Positions 51,787-61,000 of a stretch of 64,000 nucleotides of DNA are shown here, in pieces. Position 1 is the stretch's first letter, and each line of letters starts with the position of its first letter. The notes below the pieces were generated by a model. That model searched no databases. It was given only the letters and a program-made list of their open reading frames with translations, and was not told where the DNA came from. The stretch is taken from NCBI GenBank assembly GCA_013001885.1, contig JABDLD010000087.1, positions 1-64,000 of the forward strand, in the 5' to 3' direction. Both the position numbers and the translations under genes were made by a program. The stretch is from Lysobacterales bacterium. GTDB taxonomy: Bacteria > Pseudomonadota > Gammaproteobacteria > Xanthomonadales > SZUA-36.

Positions 51787-53169
51787 CTATTGCTTCATCG
51801 CTCTCGCATTAACTGCATTGTTCAGAGATTGACGGAAGCTGGCGCTGTTGAGCGCACTGCGAAAGTTCGCGTTATTCAGCGCACTGCGAAAGTTCGCATC
51901 GTTCATTGCACTGCGGAAGCCCGCATTATTAAGCGCACTGCGGAAGTTCGCGTCGCTCAGCGCACTGCGGAAGTTCGCGTCGTTCAGCGCACTGCGGAAG
52001 TTCGCGTCATTCAATGCGCTCCGGAAGTTCGCGTCATTCATTGCATTGCGGAAGTTCGCGTCATTCAGCGCGCTGCGGAAGTTCGCACTGCTCAGCGCCT
52101 GGCGGAAGCCCGCATCGTTCAGCGCACTGCGGAAGTTCGCATCGTTCAGCGCCTGGCGGAAGCCCGCATCGTTCAATGCACTGCGGAAGTTCGCGTCATT
52201 CAATGCGCTACGGAAGTTCGCGTCGTTCAACGCATTGTGGAAGTTGACGTTGTCCAGCGCACTGCGGAAGTTCGCATCATTCAGCGCCTGGCGGAAGTTC
52301 GCGTCGTTCAGTGCCTGGCGGAAGTTCGCGTCGTTCAGCGCCTGGCGGAAGCTCGCGTTGTTGTTCAGCGCATTGTTCAAGCTGCTGTCGTTCAGCGCAC
52401 TGCGCAAGTTCGCGTCGTTCATTGCACTGCGGAAGCCCGCGTCATTCAGCGCCTGGCGGAAGTTAGCGTTATTCAACGCACTGCGGAAGTTTGCATCACT
52501 CAGCGCATTACGGAAATTCGCATCGTTCAACGCCTGGCGAAAACCCGCATCGTTCAATGCACTGCGGAAGCCTGCGTCGTTCAGTGCGTTGCGGAAATTT
52601 GCGTCATTCAGCGCGTTACGGAAGCCCGCGTCGCTCAGTGCATTGTGGAAATTCACATTGTCCATTGCACTGCGAAAGCCCGCATCATTCAGCGCATTGC
52701 GGAAGTTCGCGTCGCTCATTGCGCTGCGGAAACTCGCGTCATTCATTGCGCTGCGGAAGTTCGCGTCATTCATCGCACTACGAAAGTTCACGTTGTTCAA
52801 GGCATTGAGAAAATTCGCGTCGCTCATCGCGCTGCGGAAATTCGCGTCGTTCAACGCATTGCGGAAGTTCGCATTATTCAATGAATCCTGGACCGCCGAA
52901 CTGGTGAGCACATCGATCAGATCGGGATTGTTCACCAGGTACTCGAAAGTGTCGGTCTGCACGAACTGAGCAATCGATTCGTCGCCAAGCACTACGTCTT
53001 CGTTGCTGATCTGGTCAGAACGATAACGCTCTGCCGGAACGATGGTGCCAGCCGCATTTTCATCGCCTGGCGGATAGTCATTCGCAAAAAACATGATCCC
53101 ACCGGCGACCACTACCAGTGCGCCGATTAGCATGTATACCTTGGTACTGCCTTGCTGTGTAAATTTCAT
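51787..53169 (-). CDS. Membrane-anchored nonapeptide-repeat protein (novel)
   Basis: A 460-residue protein that I do not recognise. One N-terminal helix (about 11-29, VYMLIGALVVVAGGIMFFA) anchors it, with the rest most likely in the periplasm. After a short acidic linker (30-72), the protein is built of nine-residue units to its end. Three are degenerate (73-99); 39 clear ones (100-451) fit A-[NG]-F-R-[SNQ]-A-[LM]-[NS]-[DN], with one unit a residue longer; a degenerate tail AVNARAMKQ ends it. Phe at 3, Ala at 6 and Leu/Met at 7 are nearly fixed; no cysteine occurs. The regular period suggests a solenoid or long helical rod. It is last in a locus with an ECF sigma/anti-sigma pair and a partner-switching module, 32 bases after the anti-sigma gene, and ends at a strong terminator. 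Confidence 0.88.
   Translation of the reverse strand: MKFTQQGSTKVYMLIGALVVVAGGIMFFANDYPPGDENAAGTIVPAERYRSDQISNEDVVLGDESIAQFVQTDTFEYLVNNPDLIDVLTSSAVQDSLNNANFRNALNDANFRSAMSDANFLNALNNVNFRSAMNDANFRSAMNDASFRSAMSDANFRNALNDAGFRSAMDNVNFHNALSDAGFRNALNDANFRNALNDAGFRSALNDAGFRQALNDANFRNALSDANFRSALNNANFRQALNDAGFRSAMNDANLRSALNDSSLNNALNNNASFRQALNDANFRQALNDANFRQALNDANFRSALDNVNFHNALNDANFRSALNDANFRSALNDAGFRQALNDANFRSALNDAGFRQALSSANFRSALNDANFRNAMNDANFRSALNDANFRSALNDANFRSALSDANFRSALNNAGFRSAMNDANFRSALNNANFRSALNSASFRQSLNNAVNARAMKQ
51817..52872 (-). repeat. Tandem 27-bp repeat array (39 units)
   Basis: The array is 1056 bp of in-frame 27-bp units coding for the consensus ANFRSALND; one unit has an extra codon. The units are similar but not identical, and variation is concentrated at codons 2, 5, 7 and 8. 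Because 27 is a multiple of 3 and the units lack stops in several frames, long spurious open frames appear on the opposite strand. Confidence 0.95.
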
Positions 53170-53201
53170 CTCTCCACTCCCGTCAGTCAGAAATTAAATA
53201 A

Positions 53202-53987
53202 TCAACCTCGAAGCGCGCCTGTCACTACAGGAGCCCCTCCGCTGGAAACAACCACATTGATCTCCCTGCCGGCATTGCCATTTTCGGCCACCCTGCGCAG
53301 AAACACCGTAAACGCCTGCCGTCCCTGGTTTACAACACGCAGAGCCCCCCCCGCGACTTCATAGGATTGATCGGTTTCTTCAGTGCCGATCACCGCATGC
53401 GCAATTCCGCCGAAACCCAGGCCGGCTTCGGCGAAATCAACCTCGATTTCAATCGGATCATCGGAATCGAGGTCAAATTCGAGTGTAAAATAGTCGTTGC
53501 CGGTCTGAAGAGACACGGTGCCTGTCACTCCCTTCTCGGCAATTGAAAAAATGTCTGTCTGTTCACCGCTAAGTCCCTCTGGATTGGCCACCATGGTTCC
53601 AACCATCCCGGCAGTATCCAGACCGGTGTTGCCGGGCTGCGACAGTTCGTAGAATGAAATAGTGGCCAGCAAACCGGCAGCAAACGCTACTCCGGCCGTG
53701 GCGGGTTGGAACGAGGAAAACCAACCGGCCAGGGAAAACCTGGTTTTCGACGCCTGCGGCAACAGTTGCTGCATGATTTTTGTAGAAAGGTCGGAAGGCG
53801 GTTGCATAGCGGGCTGATTGTCGAGCAGATTACTTAATCTGAGCAATTCCGACCGCATCGCTCGTGCCTCCTCAGAAACTTCCAGGGTGGCATCTAGCTC
53901 CTGCGACTCTTCCGGCGTTAGTTCGCCATCGATGTCGGCGTTGATCAGGTCAAGCGTGTGTTCGTCAAGCATCGGCATTTTCCTCAA
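53202..53987 (-). CDS. Membrane-spanning anti-sigma factor (zinc-less)
   Basis: A 261-residue protein encoded directly after the ECF sigma gene, overlapping it by 4 bases (ATGA), which is the usual sigma/anti-sigma layout. The N-terminal part (about 8-60, LDLINADIDGELTPEESQEL) matches the anti-sigma helical domain but lacks the His-x3-Cys-x2-Cys zinc motif. One membrane helix lies at about 96-115, and a beta-rich periplasmic domain (about 140-261) is rich in Asp, Glu and Gly. It should hold the sigma factor inactive at the membrane until an envelope signal is received. The fourth codon is also a possible start. Confidence 0.87.
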   Translation of the reverse strand: MRKMPMLDEHTLDLINADIDGELTPEESQELDATLEVSEEARAMRSELLRLSNLLDNQPAMQPPSDLSTKIMQQLLPQASKTRFSLAGWFSSFQPATAGVAFAAGLLATISFYELSQPGNTGLDTAGMVGTMVANPEGLSGEQTDIFSIAEKGVTGTVSLQTGNDYFTLEFDLDSDDPIEIEVDFAEAGLGFGGIAHAVIGTEETDQSYEVAGGALRVVNQGRQAFTVFLRRVAENGNAGREINVVVSSGGAPVVTGALRG

Positions 53988-54526
53988 TACACGCCCCGGG
54001 ACTGCAGCATTTCTTTCATGATCTGCCGTGCCGAGTACAGCCGTGATTTGACCGTTTTTTCCGGAATCTCGAGAATTTCACTGATTTGCCGGTAACTGCA
54101 TTCCGAAAAATGCCTTAGAACAACCACGGTGCGATAGTCCTCTGTCAATTTCATCAATCCGCCCTGTATTTCCCGCGACAGGTCACCTGCCTCGACGCTT
54201 GCGTCCGGACCGCGGGTGCCGGCAACTTCAGAGTCGTCCAGAGGCTGCTGGTTTTTGCCGCGCTTGAATAGATTGATGGCCTCATTTATTGCAATCCTGT
54301 AAATCCAACTGAAAAACCTGTACCTGGGATCGTATTTATCCAGGTGCTCGAAAGCTTTCATGAACACCACCTGCGTTGTATCAGCGGCGTCATCCGGATT
54401 TCCCAGAATCCGGTAAGCGGCGTTATAAACGGGCTTTTGATACAACCCAACCAGCTTCTCGAGCGCTTCCCGGTCACCTTGCTTACATCGTTTGATGAGG
54501 GCCTGGTCCCGGTCATTACTGTTCAT
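53984..54526 (-). CDS. ECF-type (RpoE-like) RNA polymerase sigma factor
   Basis: A 180-residue extracytoplasmic-function sigma factor with region 2 (about 25-95: VYNAAYRILGNPDDAADTTQ and YRFFSWIYRIAINEAINLF) and region 4 (about 125-178: YRTVVVLRHFSECSYRQISE then IPEKTVKSRLYSARQIM). No C-terminal extension is present. It would direct transcription of an envelope-related regulon, probably including its own locus. The adjacent anti-sigma gene overlaps it. Upstream, 48 bases separate it from the STAS gene with no terminator, so it may be read from the partner-switching promoter, its own promoter, or both. Confidence 0.93.
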   Translation of the reverse strand: MNSNDRDQALIKRCKQGDREALEKLVGLYQKPVYNAAYRILGNPDDAADTTQVVFMKAFEHLDKYDPRYRFFSWIYRIAINEAINLFKRGKNQQPLDDSEVAGTRGPDASVEAGDLSREIQGGLMKLTEDYRTVVVLRHFSECSYRQISEILEIPEKTVKSRLYSARQIMKEMLQSRGVY

Positions 54527-54574
54527 AAGTACGGCCCGCTGGGAAAAAAGTTGGTGAATAAATCAAAAAAAATT

Positions 54575-54865
54575 TCATAGAGTGGTAATTGAAAACAGTT
54601 TATCGAACCCAGAATAGCGGAATATATCAGCTATATGCTTGTTAACATTAATTAATTCCAGACCAGCCTCACTGCTCATCAAACGCTTGTGGGTTCGCAG
54701 CAGCACACCAAGCCCCGCACTCGAAATGTATTCCAGTTCCGCCATATCAATAACGCAGCCGTGTTCAACGCGGTCGAGAAATTCCTGCGCCGCGGCCGAC
54801 TGGGCCGCATCCAGCCGGCCGCTTACTGCTACCTGGCCCTCACTGTTAAAGCTAATTTCAAACAT
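54575..54865 (-). CDS. STAS domain anti-sigma factor antagonist (RsbV/SpoIIAA-like)
   Basis: A single 96-residue STAS domain. The loop EYISSAGLGVLLRTHKRL contains the serine expected to be phosphorylated (S49 by alignment with RsbV). In partner switching, the unphosphorylated protein binds the cognate kinase and frees its target; phosphorylation reverses this. It sits 8 bases after the kinase gene and 48 bases before the ECF sigma gene. Target in this organism is unknown. Confidence 0.92.
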   Translation of the reverse strand: MFEISFNSEGQVAVSGRLDAAQSAAAQEFLDRVEHGCVIDMAELEYISSAGLGVLLRTHKRLMSSEAGLELINVNKHIADIFRYSGFDKLFSITTL

Positions 54866-54873
54866 CCTTTTAC

Positions 54874-55284
54874 CTACTCCCCCGCAACCCTGTTGGTGAA
54901 CGTAATTTTGCTCTTCCGGTCGTGGTATTGATAGTTTATTGAATCCGCCATTTTTAAGACCAGGTAAAGCCCAAGTCCACCGGGGTCCCGCTCCGACAAG
55001 GGCGCATCGATGTCCACATCCGCAGCCCGGGTAGGATCGAATCTCTCCACATCGAAGTCTGTCAGGCTGACCTCGATACCCCGCTCGATCGGATGCATTT
55101 CAACCAGGATATCCTTATCAGTCTCGGTGTTGTAACTCACCATGTTGACGAATAGCTCCTCCAACGACAGATCCACCTTCATGCGCAGAGAACCATCGAT
55201 CTGTTCCCGTTCAAAAAAGTCTTCAGTATCCCGAACGATCTTCTGGATCTGATCAAAATTTCGGCTGTATTTTTTATGCATCAA
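54874..55284 (-). CDS. RsbW/SpoIIAB-like serine kinase (HATPase)
   Basis: A 136-residue GHKL-type ATPase. The N box is SLEELFVNMVSYN, the G1-like segment is SLTDFDVERFDP and the G2 box is ERDPGGLGLYLVLKMAD. Proteins of this type phosphorylate a STAS antagonist and bind a sigma factor or other output. The gene overlaps the phosphatase gene by 4 bases (ATGA) and precedes the STAS gene, making a three-gene partner-switching cassette. Whether its second partner is the neighbouring ECF sigma factor, its anti-sigma factor, or a distant protein is unknown. Confidence 0.9.
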   Translation of the reverse strand: MMHKKYSRNFDQIQKIVRDTEDFFEREQIDGSLRMKVDLSLEELFVNMVSYNTETDKDILVEMHPIERGIEVSLTDFDVERFDPTRAADVDIDAPLSERDPGGLGLYLVLKMADSINYQYHDRKSKITFTNRVAGE

Positions 55285-56558
55285 CTCTCCTCCGGAAGCC
55301 GTTTTAGCAGGACCAGCGTTATGTCGTCCTGCTGAGCGACACCATCTCCGTGTTCGTAAGTTGCAGTCAATATCTGTTTGCTCAACTCCACCATCGGTAA
55401 ACGGTGATGATACTTCATCAGGCTGGCAACACGATCCTCGCCAAACTGCACACCCTGCCTGCTCTCATATTCATAAATTCCATCGGATAACAGGACCAGG
55501 ACGTCACCAGGCTCCATTTTCAAAATCTGTGAATCACCCGTATCCTCCAACTCCATGATGCCAACCGGAAATGTTGTCGGCCGATGCCACTCACAGCTTT
55601 CGTCTGCGGCCCGGAAATGCAGGATCGGGCCCTGACCCCCGGAATGAAACCGGACTTCACTGGTGACCGGATCGAGAAAACCCATGAAAGCCGTGATGAA
55701 GCGATCGTCCGGCAAGTCTTCCACGAGCTGGTTGTTCACGTGTCTGAAAGCCTCATTGAGCGACGCCCCGCAACGGAATGCGACGCGCAACATAGCCTGC
55801 ATCTGAGTGGCCGACAGGGCCGGCCCGAAACCATGGCCTGTGGCGTCGCCCATCAGGACAAACAATTCCCGGTTAAGCACAACCAGGTCGAACAGGTCAC
55901 CGCCTGCGTGCCCGGTAGGCACGAAGTGGCCATGAACATCGTAACCTTTCACCAGCGGCATGACAGTGGGCAGCGTGCTCATCTGGATTTCGCGGGCCAG
56001 CGCAACCTCCTCGTCCAGCCTCTCTTTCAGCAGCAGCGCCTCGGTGAGCTGTGTACGCTGCACCGCCACGGCACATTGCGCCGCGAGCGTTGACGCCAGC
56101 AATTCATCGCTGGCATCGAAGACGCCCCCAATTTTATTCAGCAACTGCAGCACACCAACAGGCTGCTTCTCCTCTCCCAGCAGGGGAATGTTCAGGACGG
56201 ACTGTGTTTTGTAACCGATGGCCTTGTCGACGGTCCGGCTGAATCGCGGATCGGAATAGGCGTCGGAAACGTTGATAATTTCACGCGTCGACAGGCACTC
56301 GCCTACGAGGCCCTCACCTGCCGCCAGCCGGGGAGCGGGCCTGAACACCGGCACCCGCATGGTCAGATCGTCATTGGCGGCGTCGTACAGCCACAAAGAG
56401 GCCTTATCTGCGGAAAGGACAGATTCGCCGGCTTCGACCACTTCGGTCAGCATTTGCAGAAGTTCAAAAGGCCGTGCCAGTTTCTGCGTGACGTCCAGAA
56501 TGCGGGCCAGCGCATCCTGGCTCAGCCGAGGCGGTGAAATCGCCTGAGAATTAGTCAA
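55281..56558 (-). CDS. GAF domain PP2C phosphatase (RsbU/SpoIIE-type)
   Basis: A 425-residue cytoplasmic phosphatase with an N-terminal GAF sensor (about 25-175, SLWLYDAANDDLTMRV then IPLLGEEKQPVGVLQLLNK), a short coiled linker (about 175-200, ALLLKERLDEEVALAREIQ) and a SpoIIE/PP2C domain (about 205-422) with metal-binding acids in HAGGDLFDLVVL, MGDATGHGFGPAL, LLSDGIYEYESR and AQQDDITLVLL. It should dephosphorylate the STAS antagonist encoded two genes downstream in response to a ligand or redox signal sensed by GAF. First gene of the minus-strand regulatory locus; divergent from the peroxiredoxin gene. Confidence 0.93.
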   Translation of the reverse strand: MTNSQAISPPRLSQDALARILDVTQKLARPFELLQMLTEVVEAGESVLSADKASLWLYDAANDDLTMRVPVFRPAPRLAAGEGLVGECLSTREIINVSDAYSDPRFSRTVDKAIGYKTQSVLNIPLLGEEKQPVGVLQLLNKIGGVFDASDELLASTLAAQCAVAVQRTQLTEALLLKERLDEEVALAREIQMSTLPTVMPLVKGYDVHGHFVPTGHAGGDLFDLVVLNRELFVLMGDATGHGFGPALSATQMQAMLRVAFRCGASLNEAFRHVNNQLVEDLPDDRFITAFMGFLDPVTSEVRFHSGGQGPILHFRAADESCEWHRPTTFPVGIMELEDTGDSQILKMEPGDVLVLLSDGIYEYESRQGVQFGEDRVASLMKYHHRLPMVELSKQILTATYEHGDGVAQQDDITLVLLKRLPEES

Positions 56559-56638
56559 CCAATACTCCCCGGAAAGTCAGTCCCAGCCATAATGTAACAG
56601 AGATCAATAAATGAAAAGAGGACTATTTGCATTTCCTA

Positions 56639-56667
56639 TTGATATCATAATTTCAATCGATTTTACT
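56639..56667 (+). promoter_or_regulatory. Possible promoter for the peroxiredoxin gene
   Basis: TTGATA and TTTACT are separated by 17 bases in an AT-rich stretch of the 159-base divergent gap. Matches to the sigma-70 consensus are 5 and 4 of 6. An OxyR-type site was looked for but not recognised. Confidence 0.35.
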
Positions 56668-56717
56668 TATTAGCGGGCTGCTCTTACTCTACGTGCGTTA
56701 CCAACAGGAGAATTGAA

Positions 56718-57254
56718 ATGTCCCAGATTATTCCATTGCAAGTTCCCCACGTTACATTCAAAACCCGCGTGCATGATGAATCCGTGGAAGGGCCAAACCC
56801 CTACCGCTGGCAGGACCTGACCTCCGACGACATTTTCGCCGGAAAAAAAGTGGTCGTGTTTGCGCTTCCAGGTGCCTTCACCCCGACCTGTTCAAGCACG
56901 CATCTGCCCGGTTTCGAAGCCAGCTACGAGGAGTTCAAGGCTCTCGGCGTCGACGAAGTTTATTGTCTCAGCGTTAACGACGCGTTCACAATGTTTCAGT
57001 GGGGCAAACACCAGGGCGTCGAGAAAGTCAAAATGCTACCGGATGGCGGTGGCGAATTCACCCGGATGATGGGCATGCTGGTGCGCAAGGACAATCTCGG
57101 TTTCGGCGAACGGTCGTGGCGCTACTCCATGCTGGTCGACGACGGCGCGATTACCGCCATGTTCGCAGAGGCTGGGAAGTGTGATAACTGTCCGAGTGAC
57201 CCGTTCGAGACCAGTGATGCACAGACGCTTCTGAATTACATGAAATCAAATTAG
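56718..57254 (+). CDS. Peroxiredoxin (PRX5-type, glutathione/glutaredoxin-dependent)
   Basis: A 178-residue atypical peroxiredoxin that reduces hydrogen peroxide and organic peroxides. The active-site motif is ALPGAFTPTCSSTHLPGF with the peroxidatic cysteine; the SVNDAFTMFQWGK segment is also typical. Two further cysteines near the C-terminus (AGKCDNCPSDPFETSDAQ) fit the bacterial PRX5 subgroup, which uses glutathione or glutaredoxin as reductant. In some species a glutaredoxin domain is fused, but not here. The ribosome site is AGGAGA, 6 bases before the ATG. Confidence 0.93.
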   Translation: MSQIIPLQVPHVTFKTRVHDESVEGPNPYRWQDLTSDDIFAGKKVVVFALPGAFTPTCSSTHLPGFEASYEEFKALGVDEVYCLSVNDAFTMFQWGKHQGVEKVKMLPDGGGEFTRMMGMLVRKDNLGFGERSWRYSMLVDDGAITAMFAEAGKCDNCPSDPFETSDAQTLLNYMKSN

Positions 57255-57317
57255 AACTTAAACGGTCTTTTATTATCATACTCTAGGGAGGGATAAAGCC
57301 TTCAGGAGATTTGATTT

Positions 57318-57989
57318 ATGAACTCAAAAGTCATTGGCGTACTGTTTAGCCTCGGCCTGATTCTGGGCCCCTCGATTGTTTTCGCGGAAACCGACCCTCC
57401 GGAAATTTCCCTGGATGGCCTGGAATTGATGGAAAAGGACCGCCGAGGTGAAATATATGCGAGTCCGGATGTGGAATGGAGCATATACGACCAGATCTTG
57501 CTGGACCCTGCCACTGTGGCCTTCCGTAAAAACTGGCAACGTGACCAAAATCGCTACCATTCGCTGAAGGTCAAGGCCTCAGACATGGAGCGGATCAAGT
57601 CCGATATGGCTGATCTGTTTAACGAGGTTTTCGTAGCGGAACTTACTGCCGCAGGCGATTACACATTGGCCAGCGAGAGTGCCGAAAACGTGATGCGAAT
57701 CAAACCCCGCATCGTCGACCTCGACGTCTACGCCCCGGACACCCGCTCCGTTGGCATAACACAGACCTACACCGAGTCTGCCGGACGTATGACGCTCAAG
57801 CTTGAACTCTACGACGCAGTGACCGGTGATCTGCTCGCTACCGCGTCCGACCGGCAGGAGGCGCCGCGCCGCGGCTATTACCAGTGGACCAACAGCGTAA
57901 GTAACCGCGCGGATGCGCGTCGGATGCTGCAGCGGTGGGCCAAAGACCTGCACCAGCGGCTGGACGAGGCTCGATCTGATTCCGACTGA
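57318..57989 (+). CDS. DUF3313 family exported protein
   Basis: A 223-residue exported protein (signal peptide cleaved near VFA-ETD). The segment YASPDVEWSIYDQILLDPAT and the later KPRIVDLDVYAPD are characteristic of DUF3313, a family of periplasmic or lipoprotein-like proteins of unknown function. There is no lipobox cysteine here, unlike many relatives. The ribosome site is CAGGAG, 10 bases before the ATG. It follows the peroxiredoxin gene by 63 bases and may share its transcript. Confidence 0.82.
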   Translation: MNSKVIGVLFSLGLILGPSIVFAETDPPEISLDGLELMEKDRRGEIYASPDVEWSIYDQILLDPATVAFRKNWQRDQNRYHSLKVKASDMERIKSDMADLFNEVFVAELTAAGDYTLASESAENVMRIKPRIVDLDVYAPDTRSVGITQTYTESAGRMTLKLELYDAVTGDLLATASDRQEAPRRGYYQWTNSVSNRADARRMLQRWAKDLHQRLDEARSDSD

Positions 57990-58004
57990 AACCACACTGA
58001 TCGG

Positions 58005-58024
58005 CTCCCCGCTCCGGCGGGGAG
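58005..58024. terminator. Stable tetraloop hairpin between convergent genes
   Basis: A perfect 8-bp stem CTCCCCGC/GCGGGGAG closes a TCCG loop (UNCG-type, C-G closed). It lies between the DUF3313 stop and the converging BNR-protein stop. No T tract follows in either direction, so it may stabilise 3' ends or aid Rho-dependent ending. Confidence 0.45.
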
Positions 58025-58030
58025 TCTACG

Positions 58031-61000
58031 TTACTGAGAGCTCCACTCGGGCAGACGCGCCGGGGTCCATGGGGCGCCCTCCGCTTCCAGTTCGTTTTCG
58101 AGCTGCACCAGGTCAGCAGAAATGGAACTCAACTCCGCCAGCACCGGCGGGAACTGCTCCGTCGCAACACGATATGATTCTCTAAAATTCCCGCTCACGG
58201 CGGACTGGCTTCCCCAACTGCCCCCTACAATAACGGCGACGCGTTCGAAGATGGACTGAGGCGCAGCTTCGGCGCGGCTCGTCACCGTCCTGTCACCGTT
58301 CAGAATCACTCGCAGGTCCTGCATCCTGGCATTCAATCTTCGCACGGCGGTCGCTTGCGCCTCTGTCGCGGCAGGCGTTTCTTCCACGGCTTTCACGAGG
58401 TGGTCAATGCGCGTCTGGATCTCATCTGCAGCACGATCGGCACCCATCACGGCACGATAGAGCTCCGCTGTCTGCGACTGGAATTGCAGCACGGCTTCGC
58501 GGTCATCTGCAACCAGGCCGCCGGTGAACAGGGGTTTCAGGGTAAACGTCTGCGCCCCGGCGATTTCCTCAAATTTGCCCTCTACCCTTTTCGAGAGGGT
58601 CACGCTGTATTGACCCGGCAGCACCATGGGCCCCTGGGGCGTGCCCTCCCAGGGCGCACGATCGGTCGCCGGCTGCAAATTCACGGGATCAGGAGCAGGG
58701 TAACGCATATCCCATGCCACCCGGTGAAAACCCTTACCGGCGGGACCGTCAATGCGCCTGATGACCTGACCCGACCTATCCGTCACTGTCAGTGTTACTG
58801 AAGGCGCCTCTTCGCGATCTTCACGTCTCAGCTGCTCCCAGCTGGGATACGGATTGTCCTCTCCCGCCTTGGCCCTCTCCTTCTCGGAGTCCCGGCGCTT
58901 ATCCTTGATTGACTGAAGGTCTTCGGCCAGATAGTAGGAGAACACGGCCCCATAAGGCGGGTTGTCGGCGGTATAACGGTCGGAACCGAAATCGCCCTTT
59001 CCGCCCCAGCCGCGACGTCGGTCGGGGTTGTAGATCCAGCTGTCACGGACCGGAAACAGGGAAGCGCCCGACTCGAGTTGCTTGACCGGGGTACGCAAAG
59101 GCGCAATGTCGTCGAGAATATAAAAGCCCCGCCCAAAGGTAGTTACGACCAGGTCGCTCTCGCGGCGCTGAATTTCCAGATCGCGGACGGCGATGGTCGG
59201 CAAGCCCGTCAACTCCTGCCAGTTCCCGCCTCCGTCCTGGGTGAAAAACAGGCCGAATTCGGTGCCGACAAACAGCAGTCCGCTGTTTACATGGTCCTCG
59301 ATAATGGTATGCGCCGTGCCTCTGGGCGGTAGACCGTCAACCATCATTTTCCAATTTTTTCCCCGGTCCGATGTTTTCACCACATAGGGTTTGTGGTCAC
59401 CGCGTTTGTGGTTGTCAAACACCGCGTATGCCACGTCAGCATCATGGCTCGAGGCAATGATGTCCTCGACCAACGACATATCGGGAACGCCCTTGAAAGA
59501 TGCCGTCTTGCGCCAGCTATTTCCGCCGTCCGTTGTCACCTGGATCAGACCGTCGTCGGTCCCGGCGTAGATAAGCCCCTCGGTCAGCGGGCTTTCAGCC
59601 AATGCAATCAGGCTCCCGTACATCGAAGTGGACATATTCTTGGCGATGGCGTCGACGCTCCATACCCTGCCCATCACGTCGAGTTTGTTACGGTCAATCT
59701 GCCGGGACAGATCGCCGCTGACAGCGACCCAGCTTTCACCACGGTCATCCGAGCGGAACAGGCGTTCTGCCCCGTAATACAGACGGTTACTGTTGTGCGG
59801 TGAAATGATCAGGGGCGCATTCCAGTTCCACTTGTACTTGTTTTCCTCCGCGCCCGGCTGCGGCGTGATGGCCAACCTCTCACCGGTCACCCGGTCAAAC
59901 CGGGCCAGGCCGCCGTATTGATATTGCGCGTAAACGACATTTGCATCGGTCGGATCGATCTGAGCCTTAAACCCGTCTCCGAACTGGGCTATCCACCAGT
60001 CGACATTGGTGATTCCGTCGGTAAAACGGGTCTGGACAGGACCGCAAAGCGTGAAATTGTCCTGCGTTCCACCACATACGTTGTAAAACGGCGCGTCGTT
60101 ATCCGGCGTACCCCGGTAAAACTGCGTCATCGGCAGGTTGCTGACATGGCGCCAGTTTTCTCCGCGATCCCAGGATTCATAGACACCACCGTCTCCGCCA
60201 ATATACAGATGGTTGCTGTTGGCTGGATCAATCCAAAGGGCATGATCATCGACGTGCCGGTTCTTGATGGAAATCCTGCTCCAGGTTTTACCGCCATCCT
60301 CCGACCGGCTGGTGAAAGTGTCCACCGAGTAAACCACATCCGGGTCATTCGGATCGACGTACAGCTCGTTGTAATACTGGGGACTGCTGGTCATCCGGTC
60401 AGAACGCTTCTCCCAGCTTTCACCAAAATCGGTGCTGCGATAGACACCTTTGCCTTTGTCGTCGGCTTCAATGATGGCGTAAAGAATGTTTGGCGCCGAT
60501 GGGGCCGCCGCAAGGCCGATACGTCCCAGGTCTCCTCCCGGTATTCCCTGGCTGATTTTACGCCAGGTTTTACCGCCGTCCACAGTCTTGTGCACTCCGC
60601 CCCCGGGGCCGCCATTGATCAGCGTCCAGACATGACGCCTGCGCTGGTAGCTGGAAGCGACGATGACGTCCGGATTGGCGGAGTGCATGACAAATTCGTT
60701 GACGCCGGTATCTTCATCGATCTCCAGAATCCGGGTCCAGCTCTCGCCGCCATCGATGGTTTTATAGAGACCGCGGTCTCCGCCAGAGTTCCACAGCGGG
60801 CCCTGGGCCGCCACCCAAACTATATTACTGTTCTCGGGGTGAATCCGGATCATCGAGATATGGCCGGAATCTTTCAGGCCCATGTTCTTCCATGTCTTAC
60901 CAGCGTCCATGGATTTGTATACACCGTCACCAAAGGCCACGCTGCGCTGGGCGTTGTTCTCGCCCGTTCCCACCCAGACCGTGCTGGAATTGGAAGGATC

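Noticed and set aside
51817-52872. 27-bp repeats as a CRISPR array
   Set aside because: The units are contiguous with no spacers, stay in frame, and encode a protein.
51772-52969. Two long open frames (370 and 373 codons) on the plus strand across the repeat array
   Set aside because: They are mirror images of the 27-bp repeat: a repeat unit whose length is a multiple of three and without stops stays open on both strands. They lack signal, ribosome site and any family likeness; the minus-strand protein has an anchor helix and operon context.
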